From the NCBI GenBank assembly GCA_022592445.1, contig JABYQR010000428.1:1-35431 (forward strand): a stretch of DNA of 35,431 nt, in the 5' to 3' direction. Position 1 is the first letter of the stretch; each line of letters starts with the position of its first letter. The notes under the pieces were generated by a model, which searched no databases, was not told where the DNA came from, and worked only from the letters and a program-made list of their open reading frames with translations. Shown here piece after piece: positions 17,499 through 28,326 of this stretch. The stretch is from Cytidiella melzeri (taxonomy: Eukaryota; Basidiomycota; Agaricomycetes; Polyporales; Irpicaceae). The position numbers and the translations under genes were made by a program.

Positions 17499-18822
17499 TT
17501 ACAAGATGTCAACCTTGGGCCATTTGTACTGAGGACCGACCTGAGGAAAAGAATATCAAGTTCGGTCTGCAGGATCGGGGGTAATAAGAAGACACGTACC
17601 AGCTGTACGCACATGGCACCCATCTTGTGACCCGCCTCGACACTCTCCTCAAGAGACTTGCCGCTCACGTAGGCACCAATAAACCCACCGGCAAACGCGT
17701 CACCAGCGCCGTTGGTGTCCACAATTTCAGAATCAGACAGGGCGCGAACAGGGTATACCTTTGCATTTTCGACATCGTTGGCGGTGACGACAACGGTACT
17801 CTCGGCGCCATGTGTGATGATGACGATGCGCGGGCGAGCAGCGTTGGCTTTTGGTTGAGCTGCTAGAGCCTTGGCGATCGCGTCAAGGTCTGTCTGAGCG
17901 AGACCTGTTGCGCTTGCCCATGCTGCAGCTTCAGTTTCGTTGCAGATGACGATATCGGTGTATGGGAGTATTTGTTGCAGCTGCGCTCCGAAGAACTGAG
18001 GAATGAACGGTGCCGAGAGGTTCAAGACGAAAATCTGGATTTGGGCACACTCGCATGAACACACATTGCTGGAAAATGCAGCTTTACGAACTGACCTTGC
18101 TAGCCTCCGAAGATTTTTTGCTGAGCTCGAGAGCAGAGTCGGCACCATGGGTGAGGAAGTAGCCTTCAACGTAGAACAACTTGGCGGCATCGATAATAGG
18201 AGCAACCTCTGGAGAAGATAGGTGAGATTTGTCGAACTTTTCCGCAGCGCGAAGGGTGGTCACGAGGGATCTGCAAGAGTCGTTAGAGTGAGCAGTCTAT
18301 TGCTGCAATATGGGCATGAAGACGCACCGGTTGTGTCCGGTAATGACCACACCACAGGCACCGGTCTGCTCGCCTTTCTTGACGAGGTAGATCTCATCCA
18401 GCCCCTCACGTTTGTTGGCAGCCTTGAGCTGCTCGGCCAGGTCATCGTCCCCGACAGCACCGGCATAGACGACGGATTTCGGTGGGAGGACATACTACAA
18501 AAACGTTGTTCCTCATGCGTTGGGACCCTGTGCGAATGAGGACGAGCATGTACTCACGGCAGCTCCACGAGCAGCATTCTGAGCAGCTCCGCCAGCAACA
18601 AACACAGGCTTGTAGTCCTTCACAATCTCCTCGTACCTAGAGCAATGCTGTCACCAACGGTGTGCATAGTTACGAGACAGATCATGCTCACAGAGCTGCG
18701 TGCTTCTCCTCAGCGAGGATCGCGTCGTTTGCCTTGAGGTCGTACTTCCTCAGGAGCTCTTCGCCGTTGTATACTTGAATGTCTAGCAACGGGTTGCCCA
18801 AGCTGAAGATGGAGTATGTCAT
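17499..18822 (-). CDS. ADO1: Adenosine kinase
   Basis: Exons (minus): 18822-18692, 18636-18558, 18494-18328, 18270-18096, 18034-17600, 17540-17499 (1029 nt, 342 aa). The enzyme phosphorylates adenosine to AMP with ATP, in purine salvage and in clearing adenosine from the methyl cycle. The PfkB-family marks are plain: NPLLD near residue 10, AGGAAQN at 58-64, and the C-terminal DTNGAGDAF with catalytic D296. The N-terminal block LLRKYDLKANDAILAEEKH and the end VGPQYKWPKV are close to eukaryotic adenosine kinases. Length matches the family (about 340-345). The last exon has 14 codons after a 59 bp intron. The start is the ATG at 18822 (MTYSIFSLGN). It is 275 bp downstream of the RNA-repair gene's stop and on the same strand. 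Confidence 0.95.
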
Positions 18823-19096
18823 GTTGATACCGCGAACGTAGAATTGGGAGCGTGGAGTGCCACAAATGTGAGGTAGTGGTGAGAGTGAGAGCTGCAAGCC
18901 TGAGACCGTCTGCCAAGTTTGTTTATGAGATAGTAACGAGATAGCAATCGCCTGTAATCTTTCAGACACGATCTCAAACATATCCGTTGTGAGCTGAACG
19001 GTATATAATGTATGTTTTCTATTTGCAGGACCTCAGTGTGTGTATACATATGCGAGTAAGACAATGAATGCGTCGTACATACGACATACTAAGAAC

Positions 19097-21739
19097 CTAC
19101 GACTGCTCTCCCAGCTCAAGCTGGTTTGTTCGCAAAATACCTTTCGTCCAGTGCTCGTTACCAACAATAAAGTCACTCCTCACGACTTTGCCTCTCCCAA
19201 CAACCTTCCCTTCACGCTCCAACTTCACGTAAACCCCCTCCAACCTTCCGTCAGTGAACTGTGACTTCCGCTGTACCATAGCCTTGAGCTCTTCTTCTGA
19301 CGGCATACTTCCTTCGTGAATGACTGGAGTCACCCGGATGCGAGTACCGGCCAAGAGGCTGACCAATGTACCGCGATCCACCCATGCCTGCGACGTCCTA
19401 TCGTACAAGTCAAACGCAAGGAACCAGTCTGGCAGCTTCGTGTACGTGACAGAATGCACCGTCGTAAGCCATTCGCCGAACAGGACGTATCGTTGCGCAA
19501 AGTACGGGTCGCGATCGAGGATCCTGTACAAGTCCTCTCGATGCGTCTCGACCCACTGACCGAGCTTCTTGAATTGCACGTGCGACGCGGGGTTGACGTA
19601 GTGAGACCTGTTCTGCACGATCACTTGCGTTCGGTCGGCAGAGAGCGAAAAACCCATGTTCGCGCCATCCACCTTCTCCGTGATGACAACGTGTGCATCT
19701 GCTGGAGCCTGAGCAACGAGCTGCGAGGCACCAGAGATCAAATCGTCGTCGGTGGCGGCACCAAGGTTGATGAGATGCGCTGTTCGAGGGAATTTGAACA
19801 AGTCCACAGGTGCAGAGACTCGCTGAACAAGAGCCTCTGCCGCTGCGAACGAACGGATCGTCACGACGGCAGCGAACCCTTCCTGCTTTGTAGGAGGTAC
19901 AAACATCTCCTGCATCTGCTTCACCGCATTGCGGACTCTACCACCAGGCGGCAACGTAGGATGGTCAATGCGATTCTGCGCTCGAGGCACGCATAAATCG
20001 ATTGGATAATCGAACCAGACGCATACCGGAGATACAGCCCAATGGGCTGCAAGAGCGAGCCAAGCCTTGCGGTCGTCTCGGGAAGTGTTGCACCGATCGA
20101 GAATGACTTTTCCCTTCTTCCTAGAACGACCGATGGCAGCCTCGCATGCACTCCTATTCCCTGCCTCGTCTTGGCTTACCCACGTCCATGCGTCAGGATC
20201 ACGAGCAAGTAAGGCTCGAGCCACCCAAGACTTGCCAGACCCTGGCAGCCCGACAAAAACAAAGAGGTTGGTCGAAGAGTCCAGCGACCCGTCAATCTCG
20301 AGTGGGCAGGAAAGGGGTTCCGGCACGACATCAGGAAAGATAGACTGTCGTTTCCAAATTGTACTACACCACTTGCTGACAAACGCTTCCTGCTGCTCCG
20401 TCTCAATGCTACCCGGTCGAATAGCTCTGAGTGCGGCGATCGCCTCTGGGGCGGACATCGTAGGCTGCGTGAGAGTCGTCGGGTCGGAAGGCGGTTGAGC
20501 GAATCCGAAAGCAGCGAGATAGCAGGCCGCTACGGTACCTGCGCGGCCCTTTCCTCCGCCGCAGTGTATGAGCACCGGCACGTTTTCTTCGCTACACAGC
20601 AGCTTGATGATCAGGTCCATCTGTTCGATCGTTGGAGGGTTGTAGTTGGGAACGGGACAGAAGGTATTCTTGACGGTCGCGCCGTGAAACCATTCCTTTG
20701 GAAGAGGTGTCTCTTCGGTCAAGGTTAGGACGTGACGAATGCCAAGGTGTGCAGAACCAAGGGCTGCGATATCGACTGCATTTCGAGGTGTGGACATGAG
20801 TGCAATGCGGAAGGGTACGAGCCAGCGGAAGAAGCGTGGAAGCTTGTACAGCGGTTCTGAGGTGGGTCGAGTGGTCAGAGGAGGAATGAAAAGTTGATCT
20901 CGAGGCATGAGGCAAAGCGTAGGCACTTCGGAACTCCCGACGCAAATTCTTGTGCGAAGATCTGACGACCAAGGTTGTAGTAGGACTAGGGAGATCTCAC
21001 TGGGCAACTGCTCAAGCTCCCATTCTGTGCAGACCGACCCCCATTCCGTCTCTCTGGCGCAAGCCGAAAGTCTCCGCAGAGTATACGCCTGGGCTTTGGT
21101 ATCATCCGGTGGTGAACATTGGTAGGCGCGGGCATACGAGAGCATTGCGAGCTTGTGTTGCGAGAGTTTCACTGCGGCATCCCCTAGCCGCAGAAATCCC
21201 TTCTCGGACGCCGGCGTGCTCTGGCATAGCTGCACAGAGAAGCGTTTGGCGCCAGTATAGTCTCCCATAGCGAACAAGGTGAAGACCAGATGGTCAAGGA
21301 GCTCAGGAGAGGACCCAGATGGTACATCTTGCAGCAAAGAACTGACACCTTTGTCGACGTCGTGAGCGTCTCGCTTGGACAAAGTGATGTGAAAGTCCTT
21401 TGGTGGTAGGCCCAGCTTTTTGCGAAGCTGTTGTCCTTTGGCCCATATCACAACGATGAAGTATACTTCTGGGCGCCCTCGAGGATGGCCGCCAACACCA
21501 AGGGCGTGTAGGGAAGGTTGTTCGTCGCCTACCGCCTCTCGGAGTTGTTGAAGGGCTTGTTCGGGGGTGATGCTGGGGCTGAGCGTCCGGAGCTCGTCCT
21601 TCGACAGGAAGGTAACATGGTATGGCATCTCCGAACGAACGAAGGAGTGTCCGTCCGGTACGGGGGTCTGCTGAACCAAAGCATCGAGGCCAGGACCTAC
21701 CAAGGCAACTGTGCCGCGAAATGGCTGCAATGTGACCAT
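19097..21739 (-). CDS. 2H phosphoesterase / DSP phosphatase / kinase / RNA ligase fusion
   Basis: A single 880-codon frame with no intron. In order: a 2H phosphoesterase-like domain with H41-V-T and H117-I-T; a helical, TPR-like stretch (about 140-240); a dual-specificity phosphatase with HCGGGKGRAG (C393, R399); a P-loop GLPGSGKS (497-504) with LDRCN (547-551), as in polynucleotide kinases; and an Rnl2-type RNA ligase with EKVDG (K689), FGEW (754-757), EGVYVK (834-839) and KVVRSDF (851-857). From family knowledge these would open 2',3'-cyclic phosphate, remove 5' or other phosphates, phosphorylate 5'-OH ends and seal RNA. The substrate is not shown. Yeast Trl1 has ligase-kinase-CPDase in the opposite order and a different ligase family. 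The start ATG (21739) has a good context, gccATGG. The lack of introns stands out among its neighbours. Confidence 0.9.
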   Translation of the reverse strand: MVTLQPFRGTVALVGPGLDALVQQTPVPDGHSFVRSEMPYHVTFLSKDELRTLSPSITPEQALQQLREAVGDEQPSLHALGVGGHPRGRPEVYFIVVIWAKGQQLRKKLGLPPKDFHITLSKRDAHDVDKGVSSLLQDVPSGSSPELLDHLVFTLFAMGDYTGAKRFSVQLCQSTPASEKGFLRLGDAAVKLSQHKLAMLSYARAYQCSPPDDTKAQAYTLRRLSACARETEWGSVCTEWELEQLPSEISLVLLQPWSSDLRTRICVGSSEVPTLCLMPRDQLFIPPLTTRPTSEPLYKLPRFFRWLVPFRIALMSTPRNAVDIAALGSAHLGIRHVLTLTEETPLPKEWFHGATVKNTFCPVPNYNPPTIEQMDLIIKLLCSEENVPVLIHCGGGKGRAGTVAACYLAAFGFAQPPSDPTTLTQPTMSAPEAIAALRAIRPGSIETEQQEAFVSKWCSTIWKRQSIFPDVVPEPLSCPLEIDGSLDSSTNLFVFVGLPGSGKSWVARALLARDPDAWTWVSQDEAGNRSACEAAIGRSRKKGKVILDRCNTSRDDRKAWLALAAHWAVSPVCVWFDYPIDLCVPRAQNRIDHPTLPPGGRVRNAVKQMQEMFVPPTKQEGFAAVVTIRSFAAAEALVQRVSAPVDLFKFPRTAHLINLGAATDDDLISGASQLVAQAPADAHVVITEKVDGANMGFSLSADRTQVIVQNRSHYVNPASHVQFKKLGQWVETHREDLYRILDRDPYFAQRYVLFGEWLTTVHSVTYTKLPDWFLAFDLYDRTSQAWVDRGTLVSLLAGTRIRVTPVIHEGSMPSEEELKAMVQRKSQFTDGRLEGVYVKLEREGKVVGRGKVVRSDFIVGNEHWTKGILRTNQLELGEQS

Positions 21740-22210
21740 GGCTGGAGAGTCTTGTTAGGTACTAGAGATGCAGTGGTGAATACAGATTTTCTACGATGAT
21801 GAGGGTATAAGACGTACAGCGAGATGCACGAGTCATCGTTTTACTAGAGTGAGCGAGGAATGGAATGGAATGGGCAATGACATTAATGACAGGCGGCTCC
21901 GCCAGAGAGGATTCAAGTACGCCCGTGGATGGCCAGGTTAGCTGCGGAGGACTGCGCATGAGTCTGTTGTGTGTTGCATACTTTGGTATTAGTAGCAGTC
22001 TTGACGAAGAAGTGGATGGGGGAGAGAGAGGTGGTCAAGCGGAAGGCGGTCGCAATCAATGAGCGTAGTTTCAAAAGTCCAGAATATATTTGAGAGATAA
22101 ACAGGAATAAAAAGCCCACATACTATACAATAACACAAGAGTTTCGCAGATGAAGACGACGTCGAGAAAGAGTGGTAGTACACTAGAGTGTTTGCTTTCC
22201 ATGCTTCACC
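21740..22210. other. Intergenic, promoter side of RNA-repair gene
   Basis: About 470 bp hold no supported gene. This is the likely 5' region of the 880-aa gene and 3' UTR of the acidic-protein gene. Confidence 0.5.
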
Positions 22211-22867
22211 CTACGCTTCATCCTCAGCTGCCGCCCTTGCCTTCTTCTTCACACTCTCGCCATTCTCTTCGAATTCGCCATAGTCTCCCGACAACTCCTC
22301 CGCACCGTCAGGCTCGTCCTCTGGGCGAGTACGCTTCGTACCAACGGAGGGTGCTGGCGCGGACGCGATCACCTCGGTCGCGGGGCCTTTGGTGTCGTTG
22401 GGAGTAAACTCATTGTCTTCATCGTCCTCGTCCTCGTCCTCGTCCTCCTCGTTCTCGCTCTGGGCGACATGTCCACGTCAGAAAACCGCTTCTACAATGC
22501 GGCAGTATGAACAACTACCTCTTGTTCACCGCCCAACAACAGAGCAGTCAAGCTTTTGCCCTTCTCAGTCTGAAGGGACAAACGTCGGTCAGCCCCCTGA
22601 CAGAAACTATGGAAATCAGCTCTCACCAAGCCCTCGTCATCTTCGCCGTCTTGCTCTTCATCCTCTACTTCTGCAACGTCCTCCTCGTCCTCCTACATAC
22701 GTGACGCGTTGGTGAAAAAGGACAAGAAGTCCACGTCAGCACGCGACTGGGTTCGTGCGGTATCCCCTATGTCCTCCACTCACCTCAATGTCGTCGTAGT
22801 CGTCGCTCTCCTCTCCCTCCTCATCAATAATTTCGGGCTCTTCAACGGCGGCGGTCTTCTTGGACAT
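22211..22867 (-). CDS. Small acidic protein, function unknown
   Basis: Exons (minus): 22867-22784, 22692-22627, 22569-22519, 22459-22211 (450 nt, 149 aa); all junctions are GT-AG and in phase. The protein is dominated by Asp/Glu runs (residues 9-50 and 68-83), has a conserved-looking block TEKGKSLTALLLGG in exon 3, and ends with KRTRPED and a basic KKKAR patch that may be a nuclear signal. The composition recalls acidic histone chaperones or prothymosin-like proteins, but no specific family can be named. It is tandem with the U1A gene, 244 bp apart. Low-complexity sequence makes homology searches unreliable. The start is the only ATG in exon 1. Confidence 0.75.
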
Positions 22868-23111
22868 AATAGGTCGCTCTGCAAGGGTAAGTCGCAAGCG
22901 GCGGAGGGCAGCAGACGAACGTTGGTTCGAAGATGTGGCTGAGAATCGCCAATTGGCTCGTGCGCCGTTTGCGTCATGAACCTCACGAGACCGAACTATC
23001 CCTATGACTGAGCGACAAGCTCGCGCTATAGCCGTACAAATGTCCACACAAATGCAATGTATACTGATACAGGAGGTAACAACGAAAGCGGTAAACATGA
23101 CACACGCAGTC

Positions 23112-24183
23112 CTACTTTCTTGCAAAAGTAATCTAGACAAACAAACAATGTCAGCCTGCGCCTGAATGTACCAAAATTCTTACATACCTTGATCTTGTTC
23201 TCTCCATCCAGTTTGTAGTTGTGCAACGCATCCTTTGCGACGGTGGCACTGCCTTCGTCCAAGTATTCCACGAATGCAATGTCCTTTTTCGTGGGTATGA
23301 GACGGACCTCGTGCAGGTTGGGATACTGCGAGAACAACGCCATGAGTTGGTCTTTTGTGACATTGTCGGGCAGGTTTTGCAAGAAAAGAATCTTGTTGGG
23401 TGGGAGATATTCGTCTGGCATTTGGACGTTTGGACGTTTTGCTGCAGGAAGTGCACTTCCACCGTCCACTGCATAACAAAAGTCAGCGTCAGCTTGCTAC
23501 CTATCACACTGGGGAAGAGCGCACTCTCCGCCGCCAGTCGTTTTTGGCGGAACTTGGTTTTGAGAGGATTAGTGTACCGTGTCGCTTCTGAAACGCATAT
23601 AAAATATAAGGTATACAGCCAGGCATCGGACCAGAACGACCACGTACTCTTGTGCTCCTCTCTCCTCGCTTTATGCGCATCAAAAGCCGCAGGGTCTGAT
23701 TTCTTGACTACAGCGTCTGACGGTGTCCTCGCAAATGAGATTTGCTACAACCCCATTGATTAGCCCAGCATGAATTAGGGACAGCACAGACATGGGACGC
23801 AGACAAACCATAGGTTTCGAATACAACGGGAACCCCCTGACCTCCTTCAACGCCTTCTTCGCAACGTCCACCGATTCAAACGACACGAACGCCTGCCCCC
23901 TCATCCTCAAATTGCCATGCGCCACCACGTCCAGCACTTCCCCGTATGACTTGAACAGCCCCCTCAAACTAGCCTTCAGCACAGGTATCTTGATTTTTTC
24001 ATTCAGGTTCTGGATGTAGAGCGTTTCGGACGCAAACTCTTGCTGTTCAGGTGCAGCGACGGGTTGTTGGCCGGGAATGACGGGGACCAGAGGCGTTGGT
24101 GCAACTACCGGGGCTCCATTTTGTGCTACGCCGTCTGCAGCCAGTGGCGGTGCCGCGAGGGGCGGGGCTGCGATGTCAGCCAT
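23112..24183 (-). CDS. U1A/U2B''-type spliceosomal snRNP protein
   Basis: Exons (minus): 24183-23809, 23744-23648, 23587-23510, 23468-23188, 23132-23112 (852 nt, 283 aa). RRM1 (about 52-130) has LYIQNLNEKIK (RNP2) and RGQAFVSF (RNP1, 95-102), the diagnostic words of the U1A/U2B'' family that binds U1 or U2 snRNA stem-loops. A basic linker with PLKTKFRQKRLAAE follows, then RRM2 (about 205-283) with ILFLQNLP, DIAFVEY and the end KITFARK. Length is close to human U1A (282). One intron is only 41 bp (23509-23469), and the last exon has six codons plus stop. Fungi may have one protein serving both snRNPs, so U1A and U2B'' cannot be told apart here. Confidence 0.95.
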
Positions 24184-24449
24184 AATGTGGAAAGGTATAG
24201 GTCAGGCACAAGTCGAGAATGCAGCTACGCGCACAACACCAAATGTGACAAGTGACCCAACGCGTGACACTCATCACACATATCCCGATGACAGTCATAT
24301 ATTAGTAGTGTCGCCCAAGCCTGTAAGGTAAGGTACCGTATAAGTATACGTATACACATCGTGTGATGTGGTCGTAAATAAAGATGGATAGCAATGTCCT
24401 GCAACTGTATCCTCTCCGCCACGCCTACTCAGCCAACCAACTCTAAGCC

Positions 24450-26253
24450 TTACCACAAATGCATAGTATCGGCTGGCATCTTGTGAACTTGCCTTAGTAG
24501 CGCAATATTAGATGTCATGCTCGAGAACTACCAGCGGAAATGTTGGCAGTCAGCGCACACTTCTTGAAACGACGAACGACATTAGCATTGCTTACCCCGT
24601 TGCCAATGATGACCTGCGCCCGCTGTCCAATCATCATATCCATCGCCTGAGAAACCTGCTTCTCCGCCAGTGTCATCACTAAATCCCGACTCGTCGCAAT
24701 CTTGTCCCATCCACCCATACTGTACAACCTTGACTTGAGCTCCGCCACCCATTGACGATCGCCATTCGTCATGACATAGATATTCTTAAGCCCTTGGCCG
24801 CCAGGTGAATTCCTCACTGCGCGAATTTTCTCCACAATCTGGTCATTGGTGGGCAGACATCTGCGCATATACACAGCCATCTTCGCGTCGTCGTCCCCTT
24901 GAGGCCAAACCCAAGGATCAGGAAATTCGGGAAAGGTCGCAAACGCTTGGAACGCGGCTCCCCAGTGTGCAAGATTCACACAATGTTCTAAGAAGTCTCC
25001 CCGTCGTAGATGCAGTGCCAATAACCCGTCTAGCGGCGCAACAGGATCCAAACAGTGCGGGCAGCCGGGCGCCGTCGAGTAAGGTTCAAACATAGGTTTC
25101 GGTGCGAAGAGATGTCTGTTGTTCTCGAATGACTGGTAGATGAGGGCACCCCAGCCAAAGAGGTATATGCTTGGGGTTTTCGACAGCCAAGGATAAGCAG
25201 GAAGAAGTTTGTCTCGATCGCCGTGCATACTGCAACGCCCACAAACTCAGCACGAACGGATTGCTATGTTTAACTGCAGCGTGCTTACTTGATGTTGAAT
25301 ATCTGCCCAAATTCGTAGACAACATGGATGCAAGGATCGTCGATTTTGTTGATGTGGTCGATCCAGGTCTTAACGATCGTCATAGCAGGCGCGTTGTCGC
25401 CGTGTATATTCACAATATCAACGACGCGTATCTTTGTAGGGTTCGGACAAATGGCTTCAAAGTACGGCTTCGCGACAGCAAGCGGCGTTTGGTCTCCGTC
25501 TTCGAACTTCCCACCAACAATTGGCCCTGTAAGGGCAGTATTTGCTCGAATTGACATTACTGAGATGTTGACCATAAATGACTTACCAGAAATAAAGGCC
25601 GACAACGGTATACGCGCAGGTATCTTGTTCCCATTCCACTCCGCAACCTCTGGCCCATCTAGTTGCCATGTGTAGTTGTCAAAGACGTATCTATTGGGTC
25701 AACACAATACGATGAGACATATCCCAGTTGTCCGCATAGCAGTCACACGTACGACCGTCCTGTATGGTAAGTCAAAGCCGCATTCAGCAACATGTCTTGC
25801 ATGTAGTTGCCCCATCCAGAACCTAGCAACCGATATAAGAGCCAAGGTGAGGCCCTATCATGCAAGTCACTCACCAGAAGTATGCGGGGCAATCCACATA
25901 TACTTCTTGCCACCAGTAAAGGCGGCACGGTGATCCTTCCAATCATGCTGAGGCAGCGCCATCTCCGCTTTTCGCCATTCCGGGTAGAGATACGGCTCAG
26001 GCTTTGGCTTTGGTTTTGGTTCTCTAAAGAAGAAGAAGCCAGCGACGAGCAGCAGCACCAGCGCAGCGATTGTTTTCTTCTTGCAGAGCACTAGCCGCAT
26101 GGTATGGAAGAAACCTCCGCGGTCATGAGTGCGGGACTCGTTCTGGTGTGTAGGTAGGTGGTCAGAGTTGCGTTTTGAGTGAGGGTATGTGAGAACGGGC
26201 ATGAGAGACTGTAGCCAACGAGAACGTCGCGTGGGGGATCGCAAAGGCGGCAT
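24450..26253 (-). CDS. O-fucosyltransferase-like type II membrane protein, copy A
   Basis: Exons (minus): 26253-25875, 25822-25753, 25690-25587, 25526-25289, 25229-24596, 24527-24450 (1503 nt, 500 aa). A basic KKK followed by a hydrophobic segment (about 61-76), then Pro/Lys repeats, suggests a type II membrane anchor with the catalytic part in the Golgi or ER lumen. SGWGN follows the first junction. HLRRGDF (337-343) and a C-terminal GNGFSSMTSN resemble the sugar-nucleotide motifs of peptide O-fucosyltransferases (GT65/GT68-like). Donor and acceptor are not known. A later ATG at 26100 (MRLVLCKKK) would give 449 aa and a short cytoplasmic tail, which is equally plausible. The tandem paralog lies directly upstream at 26639-28326. 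Confidence 0.78.
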
Positions 26254-26638
26254 GATCGTCCAGCGAGCGCGAGACGTTACATATCATAAAGAAGCGCCGT
26301 AAGGCGGGTCCATTCACACGACGACGACGACGATAGTAACGTTGTTTTTGTGGCTCGGAACCGCTCAGACAGGATATTCACACAACTACCGAGCAGGACA
26401 GCAGCGGTCAGCCATGCTAGCTAGAAACTCATTACAAGGCGCATTGACTTCATCAGCATTCACCAGAGGAACGGTCCTGTAGCTGAGGAGGACTGCGAGG
26501 GTCACAAACGAGGGCACCACAGCGTCGGTGGCTGCTTAATCGACAAGAGGTTCACCAGTTGTATGATTTCCATCCTAACGGGGCGTGTACGTGCAACAGT
26601 CCATTATTGCTAACCTCGGTGTAATGTGAATTCATCTG
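26254..26638. other. Intergenic between tandem paralogs
   Basis: 385 bp with a short CGA repeat near 26318-26333. No gene is seen; it is the probable promoter of copy A. Confidence 0.5.
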
Positions 26639-28326
26639 TTACCACATTCTAGTACTCTCCGGAGGGAATCCTTTCGCTTGGCGGATCATAGCGACATTCG
26701 AGGAGACACTCGAAAACTATGACAGTAAGTTAGTAAGTGCAGAAATGAGAAGGATCTCGTCATACTCACTCCGTTGCCAATAAAGACCTGCGCTCTCTGG
26801 CCAATCAACATATCCGCAGTGTGCGATACGTACTTTTCGTTCCACGTCAAGACCATGTCCCTGCTAGTGGCCACACTGTCCCACGCGTACACCTCCAACA
26901 AGGCCTCCTTCAGGTGGCTCAACCAGATGGTATTACCGTTCGTCATGATATAAATCCTTCTCAGACCCCACCCAGCTCTCGAATGCCGAACTTGCTCGAC
27001 TTTGTCCACGATTTGCTGGATGGTGGGTATGCAGCGGCGGCGATATACTGCCATCTTCTGCTCTTCTTCTCCCTGGGGTGACTCCCACGGATCCGAGGAC
27101 TGGGGGAATTGGTTGAAGGCGAGAAATGAGGCACCCCAGTGTCCTAGATTTTCGCAGTGCTCGAGGAAGTCTCCGCGCCGTATATGGACTGCAAGCAGCC
27201 CGTCGATCTGGCTCAACGAGTCGTCAAACACTTCACCCGTCGATTTACCGTGGTGCGAGGAAGGTTTAAAGAGGGCCAGATTGGACTTCACTGCGCTGTG
27301 AGCAAGGGAGGACCAACCGAGACGAGTCAGCACGGGAGACTTTGATAAATTGGGCCAAATAGGGAGCATCTCCTCTTTACTGCCAAACATACTGTCCGCC
27401 CATCAGCGAACGACCTGGGCAGAGAACTACGTGGACGTACAATGGATGAAAGATGTTCCCTGACTCGCCTGGTATTTCTACGCAGGGGTCATCTATATCC
27501 GCCAAGAATTCGATCCATGTCTCCACTATCTTTTGAGCAGACGCGCCGTTGCCATGGACTGCTCGTATCTGCTCGCCATGCAGAATATATGGTCTCGGGC
27601 ATATCTTTTGGAAGTGCTCTCTTGATATGCTAAGCGGGGTCGGATCATCGTCTTCCCACTTTTCCCCCACGAGAGGGCCTCGTGGAATTGTTAAAATATT
27701 GGCATGTAAAGGACGGCGTGATAATCACCAGAGATGATTGCTGACAATGGTACATGCGCAGGAATGAGTTTGCCGTTGTATTCCGAGTATGCTGGCCCAC
27801 CGCGAACCCACAGATAATCATCAAAAACGAAACTGGCAAAGAAGACGGGTAAAGATTCGGTAAGCTGGCGCGACTCATCACTCACGCTCTACCCGAAATA
27901 TGCGTTAGGTGTGCGGTCAATATCAAGTCTTGCATGACATTTCCCCAACCAGAGCCTGAATCGTGGTTGTCAGCAGCAACGACAAGAAGTGGTGTGGCAT
28001 GGTGTCTTACAGCAGCTATGGCTTGCTACCCACAGGTACTTTTTCCCGTTCGCGAATGGCTTGCCAACATGCTGCGGCAGCCGACGTTCGGCGTTTCGGA
28101 AGTCGTGGTAGAGTGGAGGCAGCGGTTTGGGCCCAACAATCATCTGCGCGAACTCTGTCATCTTGAGCTCTGGCCCATGGTTTCGGATGACTGCGACTGC
28201 GCAATAAACCACTCCGACGACGAGGGCGACGATGAAGTAGAAGGTACGCCGTCGCCGTCTGAGACGCGGCTCAAAAGGGCTGTTCCAAGTCGTTTTTTTG
28301 GGTGAGACCCTCAGGACTTTCGACAT
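26639..28326 (-). CDS. O-fucosyltransferase-like type II membrane protein, copy B
   Basis: Exons (minus): 28326-28011, 27955-27886, 27832-27729, 27678-27441, 27391-26770, 26716-26639 (1428 nt, 475 aa). Exons 2, 3, 4 and 6 are 70, 104, 238 and 78 nt, the same as in copy A, and the motifs correspond: SGWGN, FVFDDY, GPLVG, HIRRGDF (312-318), YIMTNGN, GQRAQVFIGNG and FSSVSSN. RRRRR followed by a hydrophobic run (about 29-47) again suggests a type II anchor. The start at 28326 (MSKVL) is preferred because it puts the basic patch and membrane segment at the N-terminus; an in-frame ATG at 28428 is possible. Sequence divergence from copy A is substantial, so the duplication is not recent. The exact sugar transferred is unknown. 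Confidence 0.77.

Noticed and set aside
19316..19996. 226-codon plus-strand frame
   Set aside because: It is antisense to the RNA ligase domain of the 880-aa protein; Arg- and His-rich shadow sequence.
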